64,000 nucleotides of DNA from an uncultured Roseateles sp. (GTDB taxonomy: Bacteria > Pseudomonadota > Gammaproteobacteria > Burkholderiales > Burkholderiaceae_C), in contig NZ_OY729424.1 in the NCBI RefSeq assembly GCF_963422335.1, positions 1,302,001 through 1,366,000 of the forward strand, written 5' to 3'. The stretch's first letter is position 1; the number at the start of each line of letters is the position of its first letter. Below are positions 57,570 to 64,000 of this stretch, one piece after another. Below the pieces are notes generated by a model. That model did no database searches. It had not been told where the DNA came from and worked only from the letters and a program-made list of their open reading frames with translations. Both the position numbers and the translations under genes were made by a program.

Positions 57570-57764
57570 CTATTTGTCCTTCATCGAGCAGGTGTTCATG
57601 CCCAGCAAAGGATAGGCAGGGCAGAAGCGGAAGATGCCGGTGGCCATCAGCAGCACGCCGGCATAGCCCCAGGCGCCCACCGTGCCGCTGGCGGCCAGCC
57701 CGACCAGCAACAAGCCGCCACCGATACGAATGACGCGATCGATCGTGCCAACATTGGGCTTCAT
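57570..57764 (-). CDS. DUF2892 (YgaP-type) inner-membrane protein
   Basis: A 64-residue protein: MKPNVGTIDRVIRIGGGLLLVGLAASG, a second helix AWGYAGVLLMATGIFRFCPAYPLLGMNTC. The GxxDRxxR start and FCPxYPLLGxNTC end are diagnostic of DUF2892. Two membrane helices. In other genomes this domain is fused or adjacent to rhodanese domains (YgaP), and here a rhodanese gene lies 64 bases upstream in the same direction. AAAGG precedes the ATG. An FNR-type box with a matching -10 sits upstream, so expression under low oxygen is likely. Confidence 0.92.
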   Translation of the reverse strand: MKPNVGTIDRVIRIGGGLLLVGLAASGTVGAWGYAGVLLMATGIFRFCPAYPLLGMNTCSMKDK

Positions 57765-57789
57765 GATGAACCTTTCAGGGTGTCGGATG

Positions 57790-57832
57790 ATTGTGCGCCG
57801 CAGGCCCGTATCGCCGATGTGATCTGCATCAA
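57790..57832 (-). promoter_or_regulatory. FNR/CRP-type box and promoter for the DUF2892 gene
   Basis: On the plus strand GTGAT-CTGC-ATCAA (57819-57832) matches the FNR consensus TTGAT-N4-ATCAA with one mismatch. Reading leftward, 23 bases separate it from CACAAT (57795-57790), a -10-like hexamer, the spacing of a class II FNR-activated promoter. A start near 57783 would leave a 20-base leader with ribosome site AAAGG. The box overlaps the rhodanese stop codon. Confidence 0.55.
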
Positions 57833-58230
57833 GCTGCGGGCGGGCTCAGGGCAAAGCCCTCATCCACCCAGCCGGTGATGCCGCCTATCATGATCTTCAC
57901 CGGCCGCCCGAGCTGGGCCAGCCGGATGGCCGCGCGCTGCGCACCATTGCAATGCGGGCCGGCGCAGTAGGTCACGAACACGGTGTCGGCGGGATAGTCG
58001 GCCAGCTTCGATTCGACCATCTTGCCGCGCAGCAGATGGGTGGCGCCGGGCACATGGCCGGCGGCGTAGTGCTCGGCGCTGCGCACGTCCAGCAGCACGA
58101 AGTCGGGTTGGCCGCTGCTCAGCGCGTCATGCACATCCCAGCAATCGGTCTCGAACTGCAGGCTCCGCTCGAAGTGGGCCTGGGCGGCGGCGGACGGGGC
58201 GGGGGCAATGGCGGTGACAAGGCTGGGCAT
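57829..58230 (-). CDS. Rhodanese-like domain protein
   Basis: A 133-residue single rhodanese domain: DFVLLDVRSAEHYAAGHVPGATHLLRGKMVESKLADYPADTVFVTYCAGPHCNGAQRAAIRLAQLGRPVKIMIGGITGWVDEGF. The active-site loop begins with the Cys of YCAGPHCNGA, so sulfurtransferase activity is plausible. No signal peptide. It is divergent from the FtrA regulator, a pairing seen in many Burkholderiales and suggesting FtrA control, and upstream of the DUF2892 gene. Confidence 0.92.
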   Translation of the reverse strand: MPSLVTAIAPAPSAAAQAHFERSLQFETDCWDVHDALSSGQPDFVLLDVRSAEHYAAGHVPGATHLLRGKMVESKLADYPADTVFVTYCAGPHCNGAQRAAIRLAQLGRPVKIMIGGITGWVDEGFALSPPAA

Positions 58231-58298
58231 CGGGAACTCCTGCGGGGTGGTGGAAGAACAGAGGTCCAGTGTGCCCAGCGGCCATCCCGGCAGCCAGT

Positions 58299-58325
58299 GG
58301 CGTGATCGCCATGATTCGGTAAGAT
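58299..58325 (+). promoter_or_regulatory. Dyad and -10-like element before ftrA
   Basis: GGCG-TGAT-CGCC (58299-58310) is a short perfect dyad, and TAAGAT (58320-58325) followed by CGCGCC resembles a Burkholderiales -10 ending, ten bases before the ftrA ATG. The -35 region is poor. The dyad may be an operator shared with the divergent rhodanese gene. Confidence 0.3.
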
Positions 58326-58334
58326 CGCGCCACG

Positions 58335-59309
58335 ATGAAGAACCACCTCGTTGCCGCCGTCGCCTACGATCGCCTGTGCACCTTCGAGTTCGCCTGCACG
58401 GCCGAGGTGTTCGCCCTGCCCAGGCCGGAGCTGGAGGTCGACTGGTATCGCTACGCCGTCTGCTCGCCCGAGCGCGGCCGGCTGCGTTCCGCCGGTGGGC
58501 TGATGGTCGAGGCGCCGTACACGCTGCGCCTGCTGGCCCAGGCCGACACCATCGTCATGCCCGGCTGGCGTGATGTGCACGAGGCACCGCCGCCGGCCCT
58601 GGTCAAGGCGCTGGCCACCGCCTTTGAGCGCGGCGCGCGGCTGGCCTCGATCTGCTCCGGCGTGTTCGTGCTGGCCGCGGCCGGCGTGCTCGACGGCAAA
58701 TCGGCGACGACGCACTGGCGCTATGCCGATCTGCTGGCGCAGCGCTTCCCGTCCATCAAGGTCAGGCCCGACGAACTGTATGTGGACGAGGGCCAGGCCA
58801 TCACGGCGGCCGGTTCGGCGGCCGGGCTGGACATGCTCTTGCACCTGGTGCGGCGCGACCATGGCGGAAGAGTAGCCAACCGCGTCGCCCAGCGCCTGGT
58901 GTTGCCGCCGCACCGCGATGGCGGCCAGGCGCAGTTCGTGCCGCGGCCCATGCCCAGCGATGAGGTGGGGCGTCTGGCAAGGCTGATGGACTGGGTGCGT
59001 GCCAACCCGCGTCTGCCGCACAGCCTGCAGTCGCTGGCCGACGAGGCGGCGATGAGCCCCCGCAGCCTGCAACGCCAGTTCACCGAGGCGACAGGCCTGT
59101 CGCCGATCGACTGGCTGATACGCGAACGCGTGGCCCTGGCCAAGGACCTGCTGGAGGCTCAGGACCTGCCGATGGCCCGGCTCGCCGAACTGTCAGGCTT
59201 TGGCTCGGAGGAGTCATTGCGCCGCCATTTCCGCGCCAAAGCCGGCACCAGCCCCAGCGCTTACCGGCGGCGCTTCGGCCACCCGCTCACCGCGGACTCA
59301 GCGCCTTGA
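58335..59309 (+). CDS. ftrA: Transcriptional regulator FtrA (DJ-1/PfpI domain plus AraC HTH)
   Basis: A 324-residue GlxA-family regulator. Residues about 5-170 form a DJ-1/PfpI-like domain (VAAVAYDRLCTFEFACTAEVFALPRPEL, nucleophile-elbow Cys in ASICSGVFVLAAAGVLDGKSATTHWRYADLLAQRFP), and about 215-315 the AraC double HTH (NPRLPHSLQSLADEAAMSPRSLQRQFTEATGLSPIDWLIRERVALAKDLLEAQDLPMARLAELSGFGSEESLRRHFRAKAGTSPSAYRRRF). The W-Y-AVC/RSAGGL pattern is that of FtrA. Divergent from the rhodanese gene it probably controls. No strong ribosome site. Its end overlaps the convergent dehydratase by 23 bases. Confidence 0.9.
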   Translation: MKNHLVAAVAYDRLCTFEFACTAEVFALPRPELEVDWYRYAVCSPERGRLRSAGGLMVEAPYTLRLLAQADTIVMPGWRDVHEAPPPALVKALATAFERGARLASICSGVFVLAAAGVLDGKSATTHWRYADLLAQRFPSIKVRPDELYVDEGQAITAAGSAAGLDMLLHLVRRDHGGRVANRVAQRLVLPPHRDGGQAQFVPRPMPSDEVGRLARLMDWVRANPRLPHSLQSLADEAAMSPRSLQRQFTEATGLSPIDWLIRERVALAKDLLEAQDLPMARLAELSGFGSEESLRRHFRAKAGTSPSAYRRRFGHPLTADSAP

Positions 59310-60213
59310 ACCATTGCTGCAGCTGGGCCAGGCTGGCGGTGACGCCGCCGCAGACAATCACCAGCACGTTGCGGTAGGGCCGCAGCGCCGCATGCCGACC
59401 GTAGACGGCCGCCAGCGCCGCGCCGCAGGCCGGCTCGACCAGCAGGCGGTGGTCATCGATGAAGCGCAGGCAGGCGCTGACCGCCTCAAGGTCTGACACG
59501 ACAACGCTGTGCACCTCATGGCTTTGCGTCAGCGCGAAGGCCTGCTCGCAGACCTGGCGCGCACCCAGGGAGGTGGCGATGCTGGTGATGGCCGGCAACT
59601 CGATGCGCCGACCGGCCGCCATGGCCTGGGCCAGCGAATCGGCGCCCGCCGTCTCCACTGCCAGCACCGGCACATCGGCCCAGGCGTTGCGGCGCAGGCC
59701 TTCGACCACACCGCTCATCAGGCCGCCGCCGCCGACCGACAGCAGCACCGCATCGGGTTTGGGCGCGCCGCTGGCGGCCACCTCGTCGATCATGCTGGCA
59801 TGGCCCTGCCATAGCAGCGGGTCGTCGAAGGGGTGAAGCAGGGCGGCGTCGCCGGACGCCTTGCTCAGCGCCAGCGCATTGGCCTCCTGCCAGGAGGCGC
59901 CGTGCACGATCAGCTCGGCGCCCTGCTGGGCGATCAGCTCCTTGGCCCGCTCGGTCGTCGTCTGCGGCACGACCACGGTCACCGGCACACCCAGCAGGCG
60001 CCCGCAATAGGCCGCCGCAATGCCGGCATTGCCGCCCGAGGACGAGATGAAGCGCCGCGCGCCGCGCTGCTGGTAGGTCTGGCACGCATGGCCCATGCCG
60101 CGCAGCTTGAAGGAGCCGGGCGGCTGCAGCGCTTCGAGCTTCAGCCAGATCTGTTGCTCGGGGGTGGAGAGGGCGGAGGAGGGAACAAGTGGGGTTTGGA
60201 TGTGCAGGGGCAT
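59287..60213 (-). CDS. PLP-dependent serine/threonine dehydratase-like lyase
   Basis: A 308-residue fold-type II PLP enzyme: PLP lysine in PGSFKLRGMGHA (about residue 39), phosphate-binding SSGGNAGIAAAY, and VGGGGLMSGV. The layout matches small L-serine dehydratase/serine deaminase or cystathionine-beta-synthase-type enzymes (SDH/SRR-like) converting Ser or Thr to keto acid and ammonia. ATG 60213 (MPLHIQTPLVPS) fits the family start; ATG 60225 adds four residues. Cytoplasmic. An extended hairpin lies in the 76 bases before it. Confidence 0.9.
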   Translation of the reverse strand: MPLHIQTPLVPSSALSTPEQQIWLKLEALQPPGSFKLRGMGHACQTYQQRGARRFISSSGGNAGIAAAYCGRLLGVPVTVVVPQTTTERAKELIAQQGAELIVHGASWQEANALALSKASGDAALLHPFDDPLLWQGHASMIDEVAASGAPKPDAVLLSVGGGGLMSGVVEGLRRNAWADVPVLAVETAGADSLAQAMAAGRRIELPAITSIATSLGARQVCEQAFALTQSHEVHSVVVSDLEAVSACLRFIDDHRLLVEPACGAALAAVYGRHAALRPYRNVLVIVCGGVTASLAQLQQWFKALSPR

Positions 60214-60237
60214 GGGGAAATACATACAGTCAGTTGA

Positions 60238-60283
60238 TGTCAGAGCTTGCGGCCATGCTTCGCATGGGTCGCAAGGTCTGACA
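60238..60283. repeat. Extended imperfect palindrome (hairpin) between mliC-like and dehydratase genes
   Basis: TGTCAGA (60238-60244) pairs with TCTGACA (60277-60283), CTTGCG (60246-60251) with CGCAAG (60270-60275), and CCATGC (60253-60258) with GCATGG (60262-60267), leaving a three-base loop and single mismatches. The 19-bp stem occupies most of the intergenic region. It may be a REP-like element, a terminator stem for the lysozyme-inhibitor gene or a processed RNA structure; no T-run follows on either strand. Confidence 0.6.
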
Positions 60284-60289
60284 CGCAAA

Positions 60290-60901
60290 TTATTCTCGCT
60301 TGCACTTCCACTCCGGGCTGCCCGGGCCCCAGACGATCTTGACCTGGCCGTCCAGCTCGAAGAAGCTGACCTGGTCGCCGGCATAGCTGCTGCCCATGGC
60401 GCTGGGTTTCAGGTAGAGCACCGAGGTCGTTTCGTCGTACTCGGCCAGCATCGTTGGCGGCTCGGTGGCGTAGGTGGCGGTCTTGACCACATCCTCCGGC
60501 TTGCTGCCGCACTGGTAGTTGGCCTTGGCGGTGGGCGCCATCAAGGCGTAGCTGGCTTGCAGCTCGGCGATGCGGCGCTGGTAGCTCAGCTTCAGGCAGG
60601 CCGGCGCGTCACCGCTCTTCAGGCATTCGTCGCGCGACTTCGTGCCCCAACCGCGCTGCTCGGCCTTCAGCATCGGCGGCTTCTCCTTGGCGGCGATGGG
60701 CTCGGCGGCGCTCAGCGTCTCGGCCATCTTCTTGTCCAGCGCCATCAGCGACTCGTCCTTGCACAGCCAGGCGTCCAGGCTGCCCGGCTTGACCTTGGCG
60801 CAGTTGGCCACGCCGGCCTGGGCCCGGGCCGCGCCCGTGGTGGTCAGCAGCAGGCCTGTTATGCCCAGCAGGGCGGCGGTTTTCAGCGAGCAAAGTCTCA
60901 T
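60290..60901 (-). CDS. LprI-MliC fusion, putative lysozyme inhibitor
   Basis: A 203-residue periplasmic protein. Signal peptide MRLCSLKTAALLGITGLLL ending in ARA-QA. Residues about 34-117 match the LprI/DUF1311 pattern (NCAKVKPGSLDAWLCKDESLMALDKKM, KAEQRGWGTKSRDEC, CLKLSYQRRIAEL; Cys34, 47, 93, 102). Residues about 128-201 match MliC (NYQCGSKPEDVVKTATYATEPPTML..., SAMGSSYAGDQVSFFELDGQVKIVWGPG, C131 and C200), with SAMGSSY at the lysozyme-contacting SASGAKY site. Both domains inhibit or resist lysozyme in known proteins. ATG 60901 is chosen for the signal peptide. It is divergent from the chemoreceptor gene over 225 bases. Confidence 0.85.
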   Translation of the reverse strand: MRLCSLKTAALLGITGLLLTTTGAARAQAGVANCAKVKPGSLDAWLCKDESLMALDKKMAETLSAAEPIAAKEKPPMLKAEQRGWGTKSRDECLKSGDAPACLKLSYQRRIAELQASYALMAPTAKANYQCGSKPEDVVKTATYATEPPTMLAEYDETTSVLYLKPSAMGSSYAGDQVSFFELDGQVKIVWGPGSPEWKCKRE

Positions 60902-61034
60902 TGGGGGTGCTCCTCTTCTTGTTGGGTTGGCGGGGGCTAGCCTAGCGCAGGATGGCCTGCGTGCACAAGGCGCTGCAAGGCTTGCCGACTGAGGGTTTTC
61001 CGGCAATCGGTCATTGTCGCCCGGCCGGTGCGGC

Positions 61035-61061
61035 TCAAGCCAGACCGGCGCGGGTCGATAA
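61035..61061 (+). promoter_or_regulatory. Sigma-28 (FliA) promoter for the chemoreceptor gene
   Basis: TCAAG (61035-61039), 14 bases, then GTCGATAA (61054-61061) fits the flagellar sigma-28 consensus TAAAG-N14-GCCGATAA with two mismatches and exact spacing. It lies 65 bases before the MCP ATG, giving a leader of about 55 bases. Motility-coupled expression is expected for a chemoreceptor. Confidence 0.65.
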
Positions 61062-61126
61062 GTACGAGGGGCGAACAGATTCCGACGCGCCGCCGTACTC
61101 GAACAATATCGGTCTGGAGACATCAC

Positions 61127-62668
61127 ATGATTTCGCTATCAGCCCTTCGCCTGGGCCCGCGGCTTGCCGTCGGCTTTGGTTCCATCGTGCTGCTGTGCGC
61201 CGCGGCTGTCGGCATCGGCATTGACCGCATCGCCACGGTGCGTGCCCTGTCGGACCGGCTGGGCACGGTGGACGCGGAGAAGCTGTCGCTGTCCGAACGC
61301 TGGGCACGGGCCATCGAGGCCAATACCGCGCGCTCATGGGTGTTGTTCTACTCCACCGATCCGCAGATCAAGACCCGCATCAAGGGCGAGATGCAGCAGG
61401 TGATCACGGTGCAGACCGATCGCCTCAAGCGCATGCAGGAGATCGCCGACTCGGCCCAGGACAAGCAGTTGCTCGAAGACATCTCGCGCCAGCGCGACGC
61501 CTACCAGTCGATGCGCAATGCCCTGCTCAAGCGCAAGGATGCCGGCGAGGATGTGAACGCCGAGGTCTTCGACAAGCTGTTTCCGGCCGCCCAGTCCTAT
61601 ATGGATGTGGTCGAGAAGCTGGTCAAGCAGCAAAGGGACAGCATGGCCGCGACCAAGGAACTGGCCGACGTGGCAGCCCGCGATGGCACCATTGCCCTGT
61701 CCCTGGGCGGTGGCCTGGCGGTGCTGCTGGCCGTGGGCCTGGCCTGGCGGCTGACCCGCTCCATCGTCGCGCCGATAGCCCAGGCCAAGGGCATTGCCCA
61801 GGCGATTGCCGCCGGCGACCTGACGCAAAGCATCACCGTGCAGGGTAGCGACGAGGCCGCCGAGCTGGTGGAGGCGCTGCGTGTGATGCAGCAGGCGCTG
61901 CGCGAGATGGTGGGCCAGGTGCGCACCAGCACCGAGGGCATCAACACCGCCAGCTCCGAGATTGCCACCGGCAACCAGGACCTGAGCGTGCGCACCGAGC
62001 AGACGGCGTCGAATCTGCAGCAGGCGGCTTCGTCGATGGAGCAACTGACCAGCACGGTCAGACAAAGCGCCGATTCGGCCCGTCAGGCCAATCAGCTGGC
62101 CTCCACGGCGGCCGAGGTGGCCCAGCGTGGCGGCTCGGTGGTGGCCCAGGTGGTGTCGACGATGGACGAGATCAACAGCAGTTCGAAGAAGATCAGCGAC
62201 ATCATCGGTGTGATCGACGGCATTGCCTTCCAGACCAATATCCTGGCGCTGAATGCCGCCGTCGAGGCCGCCCGCGCCGGCGAGCAGGGCCGCGGTTTTG
62301 CCGTTGTCGCCAGTGAGGTCCGCAGCCTGGCGCAGCGCTCGGCCGAGGCCGCCAAGGAGATCAAGGCACTGATCGGCACTAGCGTGGACAAGGTCGAATC
62401 CGGCTCCAAGCTGGTGGCCAATGCCGGTCAGACCATGGGCGAGATCGTCGCCTCGGTCAAGCGGGTGACCGACATGATCGGCGAGATCACCGCCGCCGCC
62501 TCCGAGCAGTCCGACGGCATCAGCCAGGTCAACAGCACCGTCATCCAGCTCGACCAGATGACCCAGCAGAACGCCGCCCTGGTCGAGGAAAGCGCCGCCG
62601 CGGCCGAATCGCTGAAAGGTCAGGCGCAGCGCCTGGCCCAGGTGGTGAGCACCTTCAGGCTGAGCTGA
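61127..62668 (+). CDS. Methyl-accepting chemotaxis protein
   Basis: A 513-residue chemoreceptor. Membrane helix at about 10-32 (LAVGFGSIVLLCAAAVGIGI), a periplasmic four-helix-bundle ligand domain (about 35-190; VDAEKLSLSERWARAIEANTARSWVLFYSTD), a second membrane helix (IALSLGGGLAVLLAVGLAW), HAMP (RLTRSIVAPIAQAKGIAQAIAAGDLTQSI) and signalling domain with the hairpin-tip EVAQRG and IGVIDGIAFQTNILALNAAVEAARAGEQGRGFAVVASEVRSLAQRSA. No pentapeptide CheR tether is present at the end. ATG 61127 follows TGGAGA. A sigma-28 promoter lies upstream. Ligand unknown. Confidence 0.95.
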   Translation: MISLSALRLGPRLAVGFGSIVLLCAAAVGIGIDRIATVRALSDRLGTVDAEKLSLSERWARAIEANTARSWVLFYSTDPQIKTRIKGEMQQVITVQTDRLKRMQEIADSAQDKQLLEDISRQRDAYQSMRNALLKRKDAGEDVNAEVFDKLFPAAQSYMDVVEKLVKQQRDSMAATKELADVAARDGTIALSLGGGLAVLLAVGLAWRLTRSIVAPIAQAKGIAQAIAAGDLTQSITVQGSDEAAELVEALRVMQQALREMVGQVRTSTEGINTASSEIATGNQDLSVRTEQTASNLQQAASSMEQLTSTVRQSADSARQANQLASTAAEVAQRGGSVVAQVVSTMDEINSSSKKISDIIGVIDGIAFQTNILALNAAVEAARAGEQGRGFAVVASEVRSLAQRSAEAAKEIKALIGTSVDKVESGSKLVANAGQTMGEIVASVKRVTDMIGEITAAASEQSDGISQVNSTVIQLDQMTQQNAALVEESAAAAESLKGQAQRLAQVVSTFRLS

Positions 62669-63040
62669 TCAGGCTTTGTCCAGCGATTCGACGTAGCAGG
62701 GCGCCGTCTCGCGCACTTCCACCGTGCACCACTCGGCCGCGGGGCACTGGGCAGCGATGTCCAGCGCTTCCTGCCGGGTCTTGCAGCTGATCAGGAAGAA
62801 GCCGCCGACCATCTCCTTGGCCTCGGCATAGGGGCCGTCGATCAGCTGCATGCGGCCGTTGCGCACCTGCAGCTGGGTGGCATCGGTGTGCGAGCGCAGC
62901 GACTCGCTGGCGATCAGCAGGCCGCGCTCGTGCAAGTCCTGGCCGAAGCGCACCATGCGGTCGTAGACCGCGCGGCCCTCGGCTTCGGTGCGGGTCTGGC
63001 GCTGGTTCAGCGGCTCTATCATCATCAGCATATAGGCCAT
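62669..63040 (-). CDS. YCII-related (DGPF) domain protein
   Basis: A 123-residue YCII/DGPF-family protein: MAYMLMMIEPLNQRQTRTEAEGRAVYDRMVRFGQDLHERGLLIASESLRSHTDATQLQVRNGRMQLIDGPYAEAKEMVGGFFLISCKTRQEALDIAAQCP. The DGPYAEAKEMVGGFFLI block is the family hallmark. Such proteins often act beside ECF sigma factors or GyrI-like and AraC proteins; here the GyrI-AraC pair is divergent. ATG 63040 follows AGGGAAA; the open frame upstream is not protein-like. Its stop abuts the MCP stop. Function unknown. Confidence 0.9.
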   Translation of the reverse strand: MAYMLMMIEPLNQRQTRTEAEGRAVYDRMVRFGQDLHERGLLIASESLRSHTDATQLQVRNGRMQLIDGPYAEAKEMVGGFFLISCKTRQEALDIAAQCPAAEWCTVEVRETAPCYVESLDKA

Positions 63041-63173
63041 GTCATTTCCCTGTGGCATTGCTTGGAGCGCGCAGATTAAATCATCTGCGGAAGCCTTGGC
63101 GGACTGAAGTCCGCAAGACTTGTCAAATGCGGCGGTGCTACCTTGGCGGCTCGATAACAGGGAGCCTCCCAAC

Positions 63174-63620
63174 ATGAACGAATTCATTGACATTCCCGGC
63201 TTCAGCGTGGTCGGCCTGCCGCTGCGCACTTCCAACGCGGTGGCCTTCGACACCATTCCGCCGCACTGGCAACGCTTCGGCGCCGAGGGGGTGCTGGCGC
63301 GCATCAGCGGCAGGCTGGACGACGATGTCTTTGGCGTCTACACCGACTTCGAGCATGCCGGCCTCAACAATGAGGGCGACTACACGCTGGTGATAGGTGC
63401 TCGCGTGGCGGCCGATGCCGCCGTGCCCGAGGGCCTGGTCTTGACCCATGTACCGGCTTCACGACGCTGCGTGTTCGAGGTGGCCGGCAGTCAGATGCAG
63501 CAGGTCGGCGCGACCTGGGGCGAGGTCTGGGCGAGCAAGGACCTGCGCAAGACCTTTCGCTGCGACTACGAGCAGTACAGCGCCACCGGCGGCATCCGCC
63601 TGATGATTGGTGTGGAATGA
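63174..63620 (+). CDS. GyrI-like small-molecule-binding domain protein
   Basis: A 148-residue GyrI/SbmC-like protein: IPGFSVVGLPLRTSNAVAFDTIPPHWQRFGAEGVLARI, then DVFGVYTDFEHAGLNNEGDYTLVIGARV and RRCVFEVAGSQMQQVGATWGEVWASKDL, ending FRCDYEQY. This is the AraE-type effector-binding fold found in Rob/BmrR regulators, here as a separate protein. ATG 63174 is chosen because homology starts there; an upstream open frame is non-coding. Its stop overlaps the AraC start (ATGA), so the sensor-like domain and the regulator are cotranslated. Confidence 0.87.
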   Translation: MNEFIDIPGFSVVGLPLRTSNAVAFDTIPPHWQRFGAEGVLARISGRLDDDVFGVYTDFEHAGLNNEGDYTLVIGARVAADAAVPEGLVLTHVPASRRCVFEVAGSQMQQVGATWGEVWASKDLRKTFRCDYEQYSATGGIRLMIGVE

Positions 63621-64000
63621 GCGCATTGCAGGAAGCCGTGGCGGGCTATCACGAGCGGCGCCTGGCTCGGGTGCTGGACCATATCCACCGCCACCTGGAC
63701 CAGCCGCTGGACCTGCTGGCCCTGGCCGATGTGGCCCAGCTGTCGGCCCACCACTGGCACCGCGTCTACCGCGGCCTGTATGGCGAGACGGTGGCTGCCA
63801 CCGTCAAGCGTCTGCGTCTGCACCGGGCGGCCGGCTATCTGGCCCAAGGCGACTGGGACGTGGCACGCATCGCCCGCGAGAGCGGCTACGCCAATGTGCA
63901 GAGCTTCACCCGCATCTTCAAGGCCGTCTATGGCCTGCCGCCGGCGCGCTACCGCGAGCAGGGTCACCATGTGCCCTTCATCCACAACAGCCTGCCCATG
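63617..64000 (+). CDS. AraC family transcriptional regulator (partial)
   Basis: The first 128 residues of an AraC/XylS-type regulator that runs out of the window. The double HTH spans about 15-115: LARVLDHIHRHLDQPLDLLALADVAQLSAHHWHRVYRGLYGETVAATVKRLRLHRAAGYLAQGDWDVARIARESGYANVQSFTRIFKAVYGLPPARYREQ. An N-terminal HTH is the Rob/SoxS arrangement, so a C-terminal GyrI-like domain probably follows outside the window. ATG 63617 overlaps the GyrI-like gene stop. The two form a unit divergent from the YCII gene. Confidence 0.88.
   Translation, partial: MSALQEAVAGYHERRLARVLDHIHRHLDQPLDLLALADVAQLSAHHWHRVYRGLYGETVAATVKRLRLHRAAGYLAQGDWDVARIARESGYANVQSFTRIFKAVYGLPPARYREQGHHVPFIHNSLPM

Noticed and set aside
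1..64000. tRNA, rRNA, insertion sequences, prophage or integron features
   Set aside because: No cloverleaf-like segments, transposase or integrase motifs, or terminal inverted repeats were found on either strand by reading.

Overview
The window is gene-dense, high-GC bacterial DNA with 62 protein genes, two of them cut by the window ends. It looks like a chromosomal stretch from a Burkholderiales betaproteobacterium of the Roseateles/Paucibacter/Rubrivivax kind. The reasons are the family mix (an orphan Bug-type tripartite tricarboxylate receptor, a fused TRAP permease, a PEP-CTERM protein, LysR/IclR/GntR/MocR/AraC regulators beside catabolic genes), recurring AGGAGACA-like ribosome sites, TAGAATCGCGCC-like promoter tails and GC-rich intergenic repeats. 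The genus is inference. I see no tRNA, rRNA, CRISPR array, IS element, phage or plasmid module. No gap between genes exceeds about 270 bases, and gaps not listed hold nothing I recognise.

Layout. 1-7.4 kb: a secreted DUF4331 protein (partial), a YebC-family regulator, a MocR regulator with a degraded cofactor site divergent from an MFS exporter, a zinc metallopeptidase-like protein, and small NIPSNAP, VOC and PPC-domain proteins. 7.4-14.1 kb: a TRAP uptake operon with an acyl-CoA ligase and a thiolase, facing an IclR regulator. 14.1-21.3 kb: LysR with an SDR, a secreted S9 peptidase, two unrecognised genes and a large TonB-like protein. 21.4-27.5 kb: a translationally coupled AraC-VOC-DUF1801-SnoaL run, an MFS protein, then LysR facing a tartrate/malate-type dehydrogenase and a Bug receptor.

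27.5-43.1 kb: a glycosyltransferase, a GST and an S10 lipoprotein peptidase with an SDR; then one rightward run from GntR through a complete peptide/nickel-type ABC importer, an amidase, a TTC38-like TPR protein and a FUSC protein. 43.1-48.5 kb: histidine phosphatase and GST, a PEP-CTERM protein, a membrane-anchored penicillin-acylase-family enzyme whose start codon lies in a strong hairpin, and an acetyltransferase. 48.5-57.6 kb: an XdhC maturation protein facing a form II (AYRGAGR) CO-dehydrogenase-like molybdenum hydroxylase cluster in the order S-L-M-D-E-G, then an acyltransferase. 57.6-64 kb: a probably FNR-controlled DUF2892 protein, a rhodanese facing FtrA, a PLP-dependent dehydratase, an LprI-MliC lysozyme-inhibitor fusion, a chemoreceptor behind a sigma-28 promoter, YCII, GyrI-like and AraC proteins.

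The theme is scavenging: three solute-receptor systems each sit with a catabolic enzyme and a local regulator, alongside secreted hydrolases. The most unusual signals are regulatory or structural: the MocR protein without its PLP residues and its operator cluster, the hairpin over the acylase start, intergenic repeats absorbed into reading frames in the cox cluster, a 15-bp tandem repeat at the end of coxM, and the two unassigned genes at 18.2-19.8 kb.
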